In this document: positions 1 through 10,127 of the stretch, in pieces
Layout of the letters: each line of letters starts with the position of its first letter
Position numbering within the stretch: the stretch's first letter is position 1
From: Lactobacillus crispatus
Lineage (GTDB): Bacteria > Bacillota > Bacilli > Lactobacillales > Lactobacillaceae
Assembly (NCBI RefSeq): GCF_018987235.1
Contig: NZ_CP072197.1
Coordinates: 1,674,001-1,738,000, forward strand
DNA length: 64,000 nucleotides
Direction: 5' to 3'
Notes under the pieces: model-generated
Told to the model about the DNA's origin: nothing
What the model saw: only the letters and a program-made list of their open reading frames with translations
Database searches by the model: none
Position numbers and translations under genes: made by a program

Positions 1-402
1 GTCATGATCGGTCTTAGAGTAGCTGTTACGCCTAGCAGAAATTCTTCAGTCAGCTGGTTAATTTCTTCTTCAGTTTCTCGAGCCAATTTCTCCAAGCCTT
101 GACTAGTTTGAACCTTTTCTTTTTCCATTTTTTTGACTACTTCTTTTTCTTTAGTAATCAATTCATCGTAAAGCTCAACTGCTTGACCTTTCAGCTTTTC
201 ATGATACTTTTCAACCGCTTTGCGCCAAACAAAAGTATAGCGGTTGGCATCAGCTTCGATTTTCGTACCATCGATAAAGACAGCACCTTCATTGATTAAG
301 CCTTCATCTTCCAAAAGGTTGGTAAAGTAGATGAAGCTCTTTTTAATCAGTTCATTGGCATGATTGCTTGATTTATTTGTCCAATTAGCCGGTAAAGTAT
401 CT
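1..402 (-). pseudogene. IS1182-like transposase fragment
   Basis: Reading the minus strand from about 402 to 1 gives one open frame containing GAVFIDGTKIEADANRYTF and then VWRKAVEKYHEKL, the hallmark around the first catalytic Asp of IS1182-family (DDE) transposases. A stop lies just upstream near 402, where the sequence changes to an IS110-like remnant, so the N-terminal part is missing. The frame runs off the window at base 1, so the C-terminus cannot be judged. It is most likely a 5'-truncated, inactive copy. Confidence 0.75.
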
Positions 403-404
403 TA

Positions 405-950
405 CACGCGATTGTACTGCCATGTTTAGTAATGCTTAAACTTAGAGTTCATCTCTCCAGATTGATACCGCTCACGATCGATCCCAATAAAGACACTGAT
501 CTTATTTAGATTAGAAAATCTGCGTACATCGCCTAGTTCAGCCAGGACTCTGACTGCCATGTTTTGGGCAAAAACAGGTATGCTTTCCAAGCTTTCTCTT
601 TTTTGACTGAGCTTGATCAATCTTGTTACATAATATTTACCTGCAAGATTTCTACGCTATAACTGGCAGCCACAGGGTAAGCCTCTAACATTTCTTTAGC
701 TTAGCAGCAGTATTTCGTGCATATCTTGTACCAAAGCCCTTTAAATCTAATAGCCAGTTAACAAGATTCTCTTCTTATGTTTGCCGCACTAAATTGCAGT
801 GAGGACAGTACTCGATTATTTTCCAGTAATTATAGCCTGAAGTCGTACTGAATAAAGTTTCTATTTCAAGCAAAGTGGATTGCAGTACTTGATATAACAG
901 TTACTTGCGGTCCGTTATTACCGATTTGAGTATTACTAAAATCTAATTAA
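405..950 (-). pseudogene. Decayed IS110-family transposase remnant
   Basis: The minus strand keeps recognisable pieces of an IS110-family C-terminal domain: AVRVLAELGDVRRFSN and IGIDRERYQSGE (about 440-580), which align with VRLVAELGDLRRFST and VGIDPGRYQSGEKD of the intact element at 59264-60490. Further upstream pieces such as LDLKGFGTRYARNTAAKL and EAYPVAASYSVE lie in other frames. Several frameshifts and stops separate them, so it cannot encode a recombinase. It abuts the IS1182 fragment, so one element probably landed in or recombined with the other. Confidence 0.7.
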
Positions 951-1505
951 GAAATCTTACACTACGGTAGTTATTACTGCATAAAATGGTAATAAATTTT
1001 TATTACGTTTAAATTTGTCTATCTTTTCCCAATTTTTTGGTATAACTTGCTTAACCGGTCTATTTACAACATGATTACTAGAATTATTCATACATATAGT
1101 CTGTGCAAGAGCACCTATTTTTTCAAGGTAAATTTCCAAATTGTGAGTATTACATACACTTAAGTTTAATGCTAAAACTGTAATTACAGATTCGAAAGTG
1201 GGATGCAAAAATGGATATTCCTTTTGAATAAATTCATCGGTTAAATAATTCTTTGAATTTTTATGATTCGTATAAGAAATAGGAATTACACTTTGAACAT
1301 TTTCATCTGTTAATTTTGAAATTCTAGCTATATCAAAATTAGAAATTTCATTAAACTTATAGTTATTACGATTTAAATTCCAATTTGAAAGCATCCCATA
1401 GTATCTACCACTAGAGCGATGCTTAAATTTATCTATTACGAACCCAAATTTATCATAAATATTAGCTAATTTTGAAATATTTGTAAATGTAACAGTATTA
1501 TAATC

Positions 1506-2877
1506 GAAACTGTCAAATCTTTTGTGTAAATAGATCTTTCTCGTAAATTGATTTTTTAATTATTTATTTAATCAAAGTAGGATTCTAAGGTGTCCTGAAC
1601 CTGACCAAAGCCTTTATGAATTCGATTGAAATAACGGTCATTGTAGCTCATTGCCTGGATGCCAATAAATGCATCAAGCGACTGTTCAGTTGGAAATTCT
1701 GCCTTAGGCTTAGCTTTACGCTTGATGACGTTGTTAAAGGATTCAATCATATTGGTTGAATAAATTGAAGCTCTGATTTGTTTGGGATAATTGTAGAAGA
1801 CTAGCAGATCGGGCTCAATTTCCTTCAAACCTTTGATGACATGGCTATAAGCTTTATTCCATTTGGCATAGAATTTGTGCAAGACAGCTGCAGCTTCTTT
1901 TTTGCTTGTCTGTTGATGTATCTGCTTGAATTCGTTCATGATCTTTTCACGATCGTCGACGCGTACTTTAGCGCAGATATTGCGCATGACATGAACCAGG
2001 CAGCGTTGAAAATGAGCTTTAGGATAAGTCCTGGCCAAGGCTGTTTTCATGCCAACAACACCATCAGAAAGAAAAAGCTCAACTTGCTTCAAGCCTCTGG
2101 ACTTCATGTTTTGAAGCATCTCTGTCCAAACTTCAATGTTCTCACTAGGAGCAATGCAGTAGTCAATGACTTCCTTATGTCCATTAGGTTTAATGCCAAT
2201 GGCAATATATACTGCTTCACGCTCAAACGTTTCTCGGCGCAAAGGAAGGTATGTCGCATCCAAATAGACACAGAAAAACTTGTCGCTTAGCTTGCGCTTG
2301 TGATAAGCCTCAATCTTGGGGAGCATCTGCTTGGAAATATTTGATACTTGAGCTGGACTATAATGACTGCCATACATTTTCTCAATCAAGTCAGCGATTT
2401 CTCTGGTAGTTACGCCTTTGGAGTATAGCTTGATAATCGTGCTTTCCAAAACATCAGAGTGCTGCTTGTAGTCAGGCAGCGTGTGCTGATGAAACTGACC
2501 GTTGCGGTCTCGAGGCACTTGCACTTCAATTGGTCCAAACTGGGTATCAACCTTGCGGAAATAAGCACCATTTCTAGAATTGCCAGTATTCCAGCCATTT
2601 CTGGCATAGGGATCATAGCCTAGAAAGGCAGTCAACTCAGCTTCTAGCAAGTTATTAACAGCCTGTTGTAGCTCTTTGCGCAATAAATCATTTATTTTGT
2701 CTGGATTGAATAGAGCTTGAGCAAAATCTTTGGTAAAATCATTCATGAAGGAGTTCTTCTTTCTGTATGTGTTTTTTTGTTCAAACCAATCATACGAGAA
2801 AGGAACTCCTTTTTCTAATGTTTAAAGAAATAAATTTAAGGAATCATTCATCCTTACACAAACTATTTTACAGTCTC
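1506..2877 (-). mobile_element. IS256-family insertion sequence (IS1201-like), copy 1
   Basis: The 1372-bp element is bounded by imperfect inverted repeats of about 24 bp beginning GAGACTGTAAAATAG (at 2877, minus strand) and GAAACTGTCAAATC (at 1506). It is flanked by a perfect 8-bp direct repeat TTATAATC at 1498-1505 and 2878-2885, the duplication size expected of IS256-family elements. The second copy lies at 57055-58426 in the opposite orientation. Boundaries come from comparing the two copies and finding where their flanks diverge. Confidence 0.93.
1568..2746 (-). CDS. IS256-family transposase, copy 1
   Basis: This 392-residue mutator-type transposase carries out DDE transposition of the surrounding element. 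The expected catalytic triad is visible: D163 in YLDATYL, D228 in LFLSDGVVGM and E335 in STNMIESFN, along with the family signature region FQRCLVHVMRN (about 246-256). The length is typical for the family and there is no internal stop or frameshift, so it looks active. The translation is identical to the copy at 57186-58364, suggesting recent spread. L. helveticus IS1201 is the closest element I know of this type; the name is by resemblance only. Confidence 0.95.
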   Translation of the reverse strand: MNDFTKDFAQALFNPDKINDLLRKELQQAVNNLLEAELTAFLGYDPYARNGWNTGNSRNGAYFRKVDTQFGPIEVQVPRDRNGQFHQHTLPDYKQHSDVLESTIIKLYSKGVTTREIADLIEKMYGSHYSPAQVSNISKQMLPKIEAYHKRKLSDKFFCVYLDATYLPLRRETFEREAVYIAIGIKPNGHKEVIDYCIAPSENIEVWTEMLQNMKSRGLKQVELFLSDGVVGMKTALARTYPKAHFQRCLVHVMRNICAKVRVDDREKIMNEFKQIHQQTSKKEAAAVLHKFYAKWNKAYSHVIKGLKEIEPDLLVFYNYPKQIRASIYSTNMIESFNNVIKRKAKPKAEFPTEQSLDAFIGIQAMSYNDRYFNRIHKGFGQVQDTLESYFD

Positions 2878-3203
2878 TTATAATCATCATAGTCTTTAAA
2901 AACAAAACTACAATCAAATAAAGTACTAATATAATTATAACATCCTAAAACATGCCCACTTTCAAGTACTTGCAGTGAATTATGAATAGAACTATAAGTA
3001 CTTAGTGCTATTTCACGTTCTTTTACTATGTAAATTCTATATTTCTCAAACTCTAAACTATTACTTACATAATGACCCACATTTGAAGTTCCTGGAATTA
3101 ATCCTACTAACTCTCTATTAGATATTCCAACAAAAATTTTAATTGTATAAAATGAACGTGCAGAAGGATAGCCTAAATGTTCAATTTATTATTGCAATTT
3201 ACG

Positions 3204-4772
3204 TTAAAAAATATTTACCAATTTTCCATTTTCTAAGTCAAAATGATGCGTAAATTTCTTCATCGTCGTTGATGAAATATGGTGGTCAATTTCAATTACT
3301 GTTAATGGTGAATTCAAAAAGACATTATGAATTTGCTCAGCAGTTTGCGGATCAAGTGAGGCAGTTCCTTCATCAACTACTAAAATTTCTCTTTGGAAGA
3401 GAAAAGCACGCGCTAATTCAATTCTCTTTCTTTCCCCACCTGAAAGATTATGCCCATTTTCTTCAATTACGGTATCTAAGCCATGTTTTTGAAGGTAATT
3501 AGTTAATCCTGCTTGTTGAGCCGCAGCCACGATTTGCTTTTGATCAAATTGTTTACCAAGAGTTAAATTAAAGCGTAAAGTCTCATTAAAAATTTGCGAA
3601 GATTGTTGAACTTCACTAAAAATTTGCGTTTCAACAGCCTGATCATTAACCAAAACTCTTCCCTTCTGCGGAGATAATTTACCCATTAACACCTTAAGTA
3701 AAGTAGATTTGCCTTCACCAGACTTTCCAGTTAACAGAATTTTATCTCCTTTATTAACACATAAACTCACATTATTAAGCACTGGACTATCAGCTTGATA
3801 GCCGAAAGTTACATTGTCCATATTTAATTGCTTAAATTTGACTGAAGCTTCATCTTGCTTAGTCGTTAAAGGCTTGAAAGATAACAACTTAGCGGTCATT
3901 GGTTTAGTAGCAGCAATCTGATTACGAATACTATTAATACTAAAGAAACTATTTACAATCCAAGCGCTAGAGTATTGAACGGCAACAAAAGAAGCCAAAG
4001 CAATGTGTCCTTGAATTACCATAATAATGCCGATTCCAATTGGTAAGAAGTCTAGTGAGTAAGCTAATAAATCAACGTAAAAATCACTTTTAGCAATTGT
4101 ATCGTCACGTTCACGTTTATTCTCAACAGAATTTTTAATTACTTTACTACCCTTCTTTACAAATAGAGATAATACATTGTAATTTAAAACCGTATTGATA
4201 TTTTTGAGTAAATCCGACATAAACGTTACATAACTACCTGTTGATTTACTCCAATTGGACGACTGCTTGGCTGTTTTCTTGCTAAACAAACTAGGAATAA
4301 GGCTTGAAAGACTGGCAAAAGCAACAAAGACTAATGTCAGGACTACACTATTTATCAGCGCAACAGTAACGATACCAACAATTTTAACCACAGTAGATAC
4401 TAGTGAAAATAACTGTCTAAAGTACTTTTCTTCAATCAGGTTAAGATCATTATTAATGAAAGAAATTCGATTAGAAATTTCTTTTTCTCCTGTTTTTACA
4501 AAATCCGTCTGCATCAGATACTCACGAACTTCTTGATTAAATAGTGCTACATTACGATTAATTACTCGATTATTTAAGTATTCTACAATTACAAGTAAGA
4601 TTTGCAATACTGTAATTACGATAATCATTCTCACCGTATTTGGAATACTTTTACCTGTAATTAACGCAAAAATTTCGGAGTATGACCATGTGCTAAAAGG
4701 CAAAGATAATCCGCTTAAACATGACAGAATAATACTGAGCGAAAACCATTTGAGGTCAATAAACTTTTTCAT
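3204..4772 (-). CDS. ABC exporter, fused membrane and ATPase domains
   Basis: The 522-residue protein has an N-terminal membrane domain (hydrophobic stretches at about 10-40, 48-66, 125-165 and 235-275) and a C-terminal ATPase. Walker A GKSGEGKST (about 350), signature LSGGERKR (about 445), Walker B ILVVDEG and a switch-region His in EIDHHIS are all present. This is a half-transporter that should dimerise and export a hydrophobic or peptide substrate. It lies 101 bp downstream of an Rgg-type regulator, so a regulated peptide, bacteriocin or drug export function is plausible. No bacteriocin precursor or peptidase domain is visible next to it. The substrate is unknown. Confidence 0.85.
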   Translation of the reverse strand: MKKFIDLKWFSLSIILSCLSGLSLPFSTWSYSEIFALITGKSIPNTVRMIIVITVLQILLVIVEYLNNRVINRNVALFNQEVREYLMQTDFVKTGEKEISNRISFINNDLNLIEEKYFRQLFSLVSTVVKIVGIVTVALINSVVLTLVFVAFASLSSLIPSLFSKKTAKQSSNWSKSTGSYVTFMSDLLKNINTVLNYNVLSLFVKKGSKVIKNSVENKRERDDTIAKSDFYVDLLAYSLDFLPIGIGIIMVIQGHIALASFVAVQYSSAWIVNSFFSINSIRNQIAATKPMTAKLLSFKPLTTKQDEASVKFKQLNMDNVTFGYQADSPVLNNVSLCVNKGDKILLTGKSGEGKSTLLKVLMGKLSPQKGRVLVNDQAVETQIFSEVQQSSQIFNETLRFNLTLGKQFDQKQIVAAAQQAGLTNYLQKHGLDTVIEENGHNLSGGERKRIELARAFLFQREILVVDEGTASLDPQTAEQIHNVFLNSPLTVIEIDHHISSTTMKKFTHHFDLENGKLVNIF

Positions 4773-4855
4773 AAATGAATCTCCCTTTCAATTAAGTTGG
4801 ATTCATTATCTGCTTTAGTTCACGATAAAAATAGCTTTCTGCAAAAATGATCTTC

Positions 4856-4875
4856 AATCTGCATATATGCAGATT
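4856..4875. promoter_or_regulatory. 20-bp perfect palindrome between regulator and exporter
   Basis: AATCTGCATATATGCAGATT reads the same on both strands. It overlaps the stop codon of the Rgg-type gene and lies 84 bp before the exporter start. It could be an operator for the exporter, or on minus-strand RNA an 8-bp hairpin acting as a weak terminator. No strong T-run follows directly. Confidence 0.5.
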
Positions 4876-5683
4876 ATTCTGGAAGAATAGACAGAATATT
4901 TTCTAAATTACTTGCCTTGATCAATTTCTTAATAGCTAATACCTGCTCTGTATCTCCAGCAAAATAGCATTGATAAAAATGACCAATGATTTTATATAAG
5001 ACTAGAGATGGCGTTTGACTTAATTGCCCAAGTAAATAAATAGGCTCTTTATTATCTTTTACAAATTTATTTTCAGCACAAGTATATAAATAATTCACAC
5101 AAATAGTGGCAATTGTTGTTTGCATTTTTTCTGTCTGCTCAGACATTTTATCATTATAAGTAGTGAAAATTTTTTGAAAGAAAAAAGTAAAATCATCATG
5201 AGTAAAGATAGAAGCACCAAAATTTGCTAACAAATCTAAACTAAATTCATCTTGAAGCCAATTATCGCCTGCAAATAAACGCTGCAATATTATATTTTTA
5301 TCTTTGACATCAAATTTACGTTTTCCTTCAAGTAAGGTAAAAATCAACTTAGCTTTGATTTTTAGAAGATCATGATGCGGCAGTTGTTGAATTTTTGTTA
5401 CCAATTTTCTAACTTGGTTAAGATCTTGATTATAATAAGCAATCTGTAATTGATCACCTAAACTGTTTTCATCGTCAGCTTGTGAGATCATATTTTGCTT
5501 AAAGAATTCAGCAAATGAAATTTTATTTTTCTGCAAAATTGCCATTAAGTCCTTAGCTGATATGTCATGCAAGCCACGCTCAATTTTAGAATAATGAGCT
5601 GGTGATAAAATTCCTGCTACAAATTGTTCTTGTGTCAGTCCCCGCGATTGACGTGCTTTTTTTAGTGCCGCATTAATTCCCAT
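4874..5683 (-). CDS. Rgg/MutR-type transcriptional regulator
   Basis: The 269-residue protein has an N-terminal XRE helix-turn-helix (about 5-60: KKARQSRGLTQEQF, then SPAHYSKIERGLHDIS) followed by an all-helical C-terminal region, the layout of Rgg/MutR/GadR regulators (usually about 280-290 residues). Known relatives bind DNA and often sense short peptides to control an adjacent transporter or bacteriocin gene. Here the neighbouring downstream gene is an ABC exporter. It starts 14 bp after the prfC stop with no strong Shine-Dalgarno visible. I found no obvious short hydrophobic pheromone gene beside it. Confidence 0.8.
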   Translation of the reverse strand: MGINAALKKARQSRGLTQEQFVAGILSPAHYSKIERGLHDISAKDLMAILQKNKISFAEFFKQNMISQADDENSLGDQLQIAYYNQDLNQVRKLVTKIQQLPHHDLLKIKAKLIFTLLEGKRKFDVKDKNIILQRLFAGDNWLQDEFSLDLLANFGASIFTHDDFTFFFQKIFTTYNDKMSEQTEKMQTTIATICVNYLYTCAENKFVKDNKEPIYLLGQLSQTPSLVLYKIIGHFYQCYFAGDTEQVLAIKKLIKASNLENILSILPE

Positions 5684-5697
5684 AGCTTTTATTTTGC

Positions 5698-7269
5698 TTA
5701 AAGTTTTTCAGTTAATTTAACATCTGGATATTTATCGTGGAAGAAGCGCTCAGCAAATTCATTTTCAAACAAGAACAATGGATTACCATAGCGATCTTTT
5801 ACCAATAAGTTACGACTATTGGACATCCGCGGATCAAGTTGCTCTGGATCAATCCAGCGCGCAACACGATGACCAATACTGTTCATTTCAACTTCAGAAT
5901 TATATTCATTCTTCATTCTGAATTGGAACACTTCAAACTGCAATTGACCAACAGCACCAAGAATATACTCATCCGTTTGATAATTGCGGTAAAGCTGAAT
6001 TGCACCTTCTTGGACTAGCTGGTTCATCCCCTTATGGAATGATTTTTGCTTCATCACGTTCTTAGCAGTTACTCGCATAAATAATTCAGGTGTAAATTCT
6101 GGTAATGGTGGATAAACAATCTTGCGCTTACCAGCATAAATACTGTCACCAATTTGAAAATTACCAGTATCGTATAAGCCAACTATATCGCCAGCTACCG
6201 CATCAGAAACTTGTACTCGCTCGCTTGACATGAATTCAGTCGCATTATTTAAACGAATTGGCTTATCAGTTCTAGCTAAAGTTACGTCCAACCCTTTCTT
6301 GAATTCACCAGAACCGACTCTAACAAAGGCGATTCGGTCACGGTGATGAGGATTCATATTAGCCTGAATCTTGAAGACAAAGCCTGAAAATTCTGGATCT
6401 TCTGGACTTAGCTCCTCATCCCCATTAACTGTGTGACTCTCTGGTGCTGGAGCCAAATCAACAAAGCTGTTCAAGAATGTCTCAACCCCAAAATTGGTCA
6501 AAGCTGAGCCAAAGAAGACAGGAGTTTGATCACCCATAGCAATCTTCTCGCGGTCAAACTTATTCCCAGCTTCTTTAATCAAATCAATTTCATCCAGAGT
6601 ATCCTGGAATTGAGGATCTTGACTAAGTGGCTCACTATCAGGCAACTTACCATCTTGATCTAATGGTAAAAAGCGATCTTGATCATTTTTGCGGTAAAGC
6701 TCAACACGATTATTAGCGATATCATATAGACCCTTTAAAGTTTGACCTGAACCAATTGGCCAGTCCATTGCTACACCCTCGATACCAAGCAAATCTTCCA
6801 ATTCCGCAATTAAATCTAATGGTGGACGTCCATCACGATCAAGCTTGTTCATAAACGTGAAAATTGGAATACCACGTTGCTTAACAACCTTAAACAACTT
6901 CTTTGTCTGTGGCTCGATACCTTTAGCAGAGTCAATTACCATGACTGCCGAGTCCACTGCCATTAAAGTACGGTACGTATCTTCTGAGAAATCTTGGTGA
7001 CCTGGCGTATCCAAAATATTGATCCGCTTGCCTTGATATTCAAACTGCATAACCGAACTAGTAACAGAAATCCCACGCTTCTTTTCGATTTCCATCCAGT
7101 CACTAGTAGCAAAATTGCCAGTTTTACGTGCCTTAACCGTACCTGCTTTACGAATTACCCCACCAAACAAAAGCATTTGTTCAGTAATCGTTGTCTTACC
7201 TGCATCGGGGTGAGAAATAATTGCAAATGTTCTTCTCTTTTTTACTTTATTTGCTAACTCTTTGTCCAT
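5698..7269 (-). CDS. prfC: Peptide chain release factor 3
   Basis: This 523-residue translational GTPase recycles class-I release factors from the ribosome. G1 SHPDAGKTT (about 19-27), the G2 region [12 protein letters not shown]3 DTPGHQD and G4 FMNKLDRD are intact, and the length matches RF3. The start overlaps the stop of the CBS/CorC gene by one base (TAATG), implying translational coupling. It is transcribed with that gene and probably runs on into the Rgg-type gene 14 bp downstream. Confidence 0.97.
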   Translation of the reverse strand: MDKELANKVKKRRTFAIISHPDAGKTTITEQMLLFGGVIRKAGTVKARKTGNFATSDWMEIEKKRGISVTSSVMQFEYQGKRINILDTPGHQDFSEDTYRTLMAVDSAVMVIDSAKGIEPQTKKLFKVVKQRGIPIFTFMNKLDRDGRPPLDLIAELEDLLGIEGVAMDWPIGSGQTLKGLYDIANNRVELYRKNDQDRFLPLDQDGKLPDSEPLSQDPQFQDTLDEIDLIKEAGNKFDREKIAMGDQTPVFFGSALTNFGVETFLNSFVDLAPAPESHTVNGDEELSPEDPEFSGFVFKIQANMNPHHRDRIAFVRVGSGEFKKGLDVTLARTDKPIRLNNATEFMSSERVQVSDAVAGDIVGLYDTGNFQIGDSIYAGKRKIVYPPLPEFTPELFMRVTAKNVMKQKSFHKGMNQLVQEGAIQLYRNYQTDEYILGAVGQLQFEVFQFRMKNEYNSEVEMNSIGHRVARWIDPEQLDPRMSNSRNLLVKDRYGNPLFLFENEFAERFFHDKYPDVKLTEKL

Positions 7270-8135
7270 TAGTCCTCGCTATCTTCTTCCTTTTTTGATT
7301 CATCAATCGTTAATAATACCGTCAACAAGCGTGACCCCTTCATCCTTCTAGTGGTCAAAGTCATCCCATCACCAATATCAACTGTTAACTTTTCTTCCTT
7401 AGCTGGAATCACTTTTAAAGTATTGATCACATAGCCTGCTATCGTATCAACATCTTCCATTTGAAGATTAGTACCAAATTGCTCATTAAAATCATCTAAT
7501 GGCATCTTACCGTAAATAATGTACTTATTTGGAGCTATTTGATTAAAAAGAATCTCAGTGTGATCAACCTCATCATCAATATCGCCCACAATCTCTTCAA
7601 CCAAATCTTCAATTGTAGCTAATCCAGTTACACCGCCATATTCATCTGTCAAAATTGCTAATTGTCGTTGCGTTTGCTGCATTTCCATCAACAAATCGCC
7701 CAGCTCGGCAGTTTCTGGTGCAAACAGCGGCTCAGTCATGACATCTTTATAGTCAAGATTATCAAAACCCTTTTGTTTAGCCTTTCGTAAAACCGTTCTG
7801 ATATGAATAATCCCTACAATCTTATCCTTATCACGTTGATAAACGGGAATTCTAGAATATGGCTCACGAAGGATTTCATCTAGATTGTCTTGAAAACTGA
7901 CTTCTCGATCAACCATGAAAGCATCCGTTCTAGGTACCATTACTTCACGGGCTGTCTTACCCTGAAAGTCCAAAATACCTTCTAGCATTGAAAATTCTGT
8001 ATCATCAATTTTATGACTTTCATGTAAAGTAACAATTTCTTTTTCTAAATGATCTTTAGTCCCCACTTTTTTATCGCCGGATAATCTATTTTTTAAGCGA
8101 CCAAACAGAGTTCCCGCTCCAGGATCACTATTCAT
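7269..8135 (-). CDS. CBS-pair / CorC_HlyC domain protein
   Basis: The 288-residue soluble protein has a tandem CBS domain pair (about 65-185, with [15 protein letters not shown] and [19 protein letters not shown]) and a C-terminal CorC/HlyC domain (about 195-280). It lacks the N-terminal DUF21 membrane domain present in the paralogue at 34131-35489. Proteins of this short form are often annotated hemolysin C or CorC and linked to magnesium/cobalt efflux, but a direct role is unproven. It is the first gene of a unit with prfC. Confidence 0.85.
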   Translation of the reverse strand: MNSDPGAGTLFGRLKNRLSGDKKVGTKDHLEKEIVTLHESHKIDDTEFSMLEGILDFQGKTAREVMVPRTDAFMVDREVSFQDNLDEILREPYSRIPVYQRDKDKIVGIIHIRTVLRKAKQKGFDNLDYKDVMTEPLFAPETAELGDLLMEMQQTQRQLAILTDEYGGVTGLATIEDLVEEIVGDIDDEVDHTEILFNQIAPNKYIIYGKMPLDDFNEQFGTNLQMEDVDTIAGYVINTLKVIPAKEEKLTVDIGDGMTLTTRRMKGSRLLTVLLTIDESKKEEDSED

Positions 8136-8237
8136 TTTCGTACTCTCTTTCTTAAAAAAGTTATCTAAATATAGCTATTATAGCATAGAGCCAATAACAA
8201 TTATGTTAAAATAGCACATAAGACTAGGAGGTTCGTC

Positions 8238-8699
8238 ATGAAAAAAAGTCATGTCTTACTCGTTTTTACATTTCTTTTGCTAATTCCATATATCTGTAGC
8301 TTAGCTATTATTGGAATCGGCTATAATGCATTAGTTTTACATTCAGCTGAACTTTATCGCACATTAATCGGCTCATTAGTTGGCGCAATCATTATGTTTG
8401 CTGTCAAGGCTACTATTCAACGGCCTGTTGATTTATTAGCTGTTCAAACCAACGATGGCTTACTGAAGCAGCTTTTACGTTTCTTCAGTATCAGACGACG
8501 CTACTGGCTTTTAGCAGCTAATATTATCTTAGACTTTGTTCTTTGCTTTGCTGCTACCTACATAATACGTGCTCTTTTAACACTTGATCAAATCGTAGGC
8601 AGCTCCATCGGCTTTGTTTTGTTAATCATGTTTGTTTCAACTTGTCTTGGCGCTTATGTTGAATACGATAACCTGTCAATCGACCCTGAGCAGCATTAA
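8238..8699 (+). CDS. Small four-helix membrane protein, unknown
   Basis: The 153-residue protein has four predicted membrane helices (about 6-28, 40-62, 88-112 and 120-142) and a basic cytoplasmic loop (FFSIRRRYW). A strong AGGAGG precedes the ATG. It is divergent from the CBS/CorC gene and its stop directly abuts the stop of the next minus-strand gene. I do not recognise the family. Confidence 0.75.
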   Translation: MKKSHVLLVFTFLLLIPYICSLAIIGIGYNALVLHSAELYRTLIGSLVGAIIMFAVKATIQRPVDLLAVQTNDGLLKQLLRFFSIRRRYWLLAANIILDFVLCFAATYIIRALLTLDQIVGSSIGFVLLIMFVSTCLGAYVEYDNLSIDPEQH

Positions 8700-9182
8700 T
8701 TACTTGCTGGCCTTCAAGTACATTACTTGGGCCAGTTTTTTTGTATCCATGTCAAGATCCCAAGTAATATATGGCGTGTCACTGTCACCCAAATTTTCAT
8801 GTACTTCAATTCCGCTAGCAACTACTTTTTTGGCAAAATTTGGCACGGTACTAGTCAACGGTAAGTTGAAAAAGACTAAAGTTTGATTCTCTTCTACTTC
8901 CTCCGCTACCTCTGCAGCTGGTAATTCAAACTTCATTAAACCCGTTGGCACTTCATCTTTTGCTACATCTGCTAAAACGCCATACCAATACATAAAGCTG
9001 TCCTCACCTGATACCACTAGGACAGAACGCTTATTTTCTAAATTATGATCAGCTAAAAATTTTTGAAAAGTTTCATCATTTTCCATTTGCTGATTAGCTT
9101 CCATAAAGCTCTTTTGAGCATTCATCAAACCAGCTGGAAATGGACGACCAATAAATAATCTTGATTCAATATTTTTCTTCAT
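8700..9182 (-). CDS. Conserved hypothetical protein, 160 aa
   Basis: A soluble acidic protein with no signal peptide or membrane helix. It contains an acidic linker (AEVAEEVEENQTLV, about 90-103) and aromatic-rich strands such as SFMYWYGVLADV, which loosely resembles small ligand-binding (GyrI-like) folds; that is only an impression. It starts 8 bp after the recX stop, so it probably shares its transcript. The function is unknown. Confidence 0.65.
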   Translation of the reverse strand: MKKNIESRLFIGRPFPAGLMNAQKSFMEANQQMENDETFQKFLADHNLENKRSVLVVSGEDSFMYWYGVLADVAKDEVPTGLMKFELPAAEVAEEVEENQTLVFFNLPLTSTVPNFAKKVVASGIEVHENLGDSDTPYITWDLDMDTKKLAQVMYLKASK

Positions 9183-9190
9183 TTTTTCTC

Positions 9191-10003
9191 CTAATATTCT
9201 ACTAATTCGTCTAAATCAATTATTTCACCGTTTAAAAAGGCATCAATCTCACCTGATGAAAAACCGTGACTAAACAAATATTTTTTTATTTTAAAATTGC
9301 GTTCAATTTCTGGAAGATTTCTAAAACGTTTGTAAGCCTTAATTCCTTGTTTCTTCAAAGCTTCTGTTTGTGCATTCCCATCTTCTTTAAGATCCATTGC
9401 ATCAATAATAACGTTACTAATCCCGCTATCAAAGCCATGCGTTAATAATTTAGTACGCATCTTACGCTCTAATTCACGCTGTGAAATCTTGCCAACTTGA
9501 TGGCTCATCGACTTAATCACGCGTTGGCCCACTTCGAGCCAATCTTCTTCATCAATTTCATCTAACTTATCCTGACTAATTTCAGGATCAACGCCTTTTT
9601 GCGTCAACTTTCGTAATAAACTTTTAGGGCCATCAGAGCCAACACGCAAATCATTTTTGATAAACAGCTTGGCATATTGACGATCATCAAGATAGCCTAA
9701 TTCATTCAATTGACTAACAGCACTATTGGCTGCTTCATCAGAGATTTCGTGTTTTTTTAAATATTGCAGCACCTCAAAGATGGTCCGAGGCTCGTAACTC
9801 AAAAAATGAGCCGCTAAATCACTAGCCTTAGCATCAGCATCAAATTGCCTAATCTTTTCAACCTGCTCATCATTTAATTCTTTACCTTTAAGCAGCACAA
9901 ATTCTGCCAACGTTTTCTCTCCGGCAGAAAAAGCATATTTTCCATCAATAAAAATATTATAGCGACCTGGCCGTTTTTGTGCACTTACTTTGGTTATGAT
10001 CAA
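9191..10003 (-). CDS. recX: Recombination regulator RecX
   Basis: The 270-residue protein has the repeated three-helix RecX modules (for example NELGYLDDRQYAKLFIKND, about 106-125, and LFSHGFSSGEIDAFL near the C-terminus). RecX binds RecA filaments and modulates recombination. The length matches the long RecX forms of lactobacilli. recA is not adjacent. It is divergent from the rRNA methyltransferase gene, with 124 bp between them. Confidence 0.9.
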   Translation of the reverse strand: MIITKVSAQKRPGRYNIFIDGKYAFSAGEKTLAEFVLLKGKELNDEQVEKIRQFDADAKASDLAAHFLSYEPRTIFEVLQYLKKHEISDEAANSAVSQLNELGYLDDRQYAKLFIKNDLRVGSDGPKSLLRKLTQKGVDPEISQDKLDEIDEEDWLEVGQRVIKSMSHQVGKISQRELERKMRTKLLTHGFDSGISNVIIDAMDLKEDGNAQTEALKKQGIKAYKRFRNLPEIERNFKIKKYLFSHGFSSGEIDAFLNGEIIDLDELVEY

Positions 10004-10127
10004 CTTGTTTCACCTCGCATATTTTTCTACATCCATGCTAGCAAATTTTGCTAAAGCTTGCTAAGAACTTTTTCCAGGTAGTACAATTAATTGAACACAA
10101 TTTAGTTTTTAGTAGAAAGAATTAACG

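Larger units (their letters stand above)
957..3185 (-). pseudogene. Unknown gene interrupted by IS256-family element
   Basis: Two minus-strand pieces, 2878-3185 and 957-1505, flank the element at 1506-2877. Removing the element plus one copy of the 8-bp duplication TTATAATC restores a single frame: ...KDYDDYN joins TVTFTNISKLANIYDKFGF and continues through MLSNWNLNRN to the stop at 957. From the GTG at 3080 the joined product would be 247 residues. The frame stays open up to 3185 without an ATG, so the true start may be lost. I do not recognise the family. The segment STYSSIHNSLQVLE followed by an aromatic-rich stretch loosely recalls NUMOD-type repeats of homing-nuclease-associated proteins, which is only an impression. 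It starts 18 bp after the ABC exporter stop and may once have been cotranscribed with it. Confidence 0.7.

Noticed and set aside
1841..2290. Long plus-strand ORF opposite the IS256-family transposase
   Set aside because: It is a shadow of the transposase codons, repeated in mirrored form at 57642-58091, with no start signals.
7269..8135. Broken copy of the CNNM/CorC transporter
   Set aside because: The short form without DUF21 starts with a good ATG, is coupled to prfC, and is a known stand-alone architecture.
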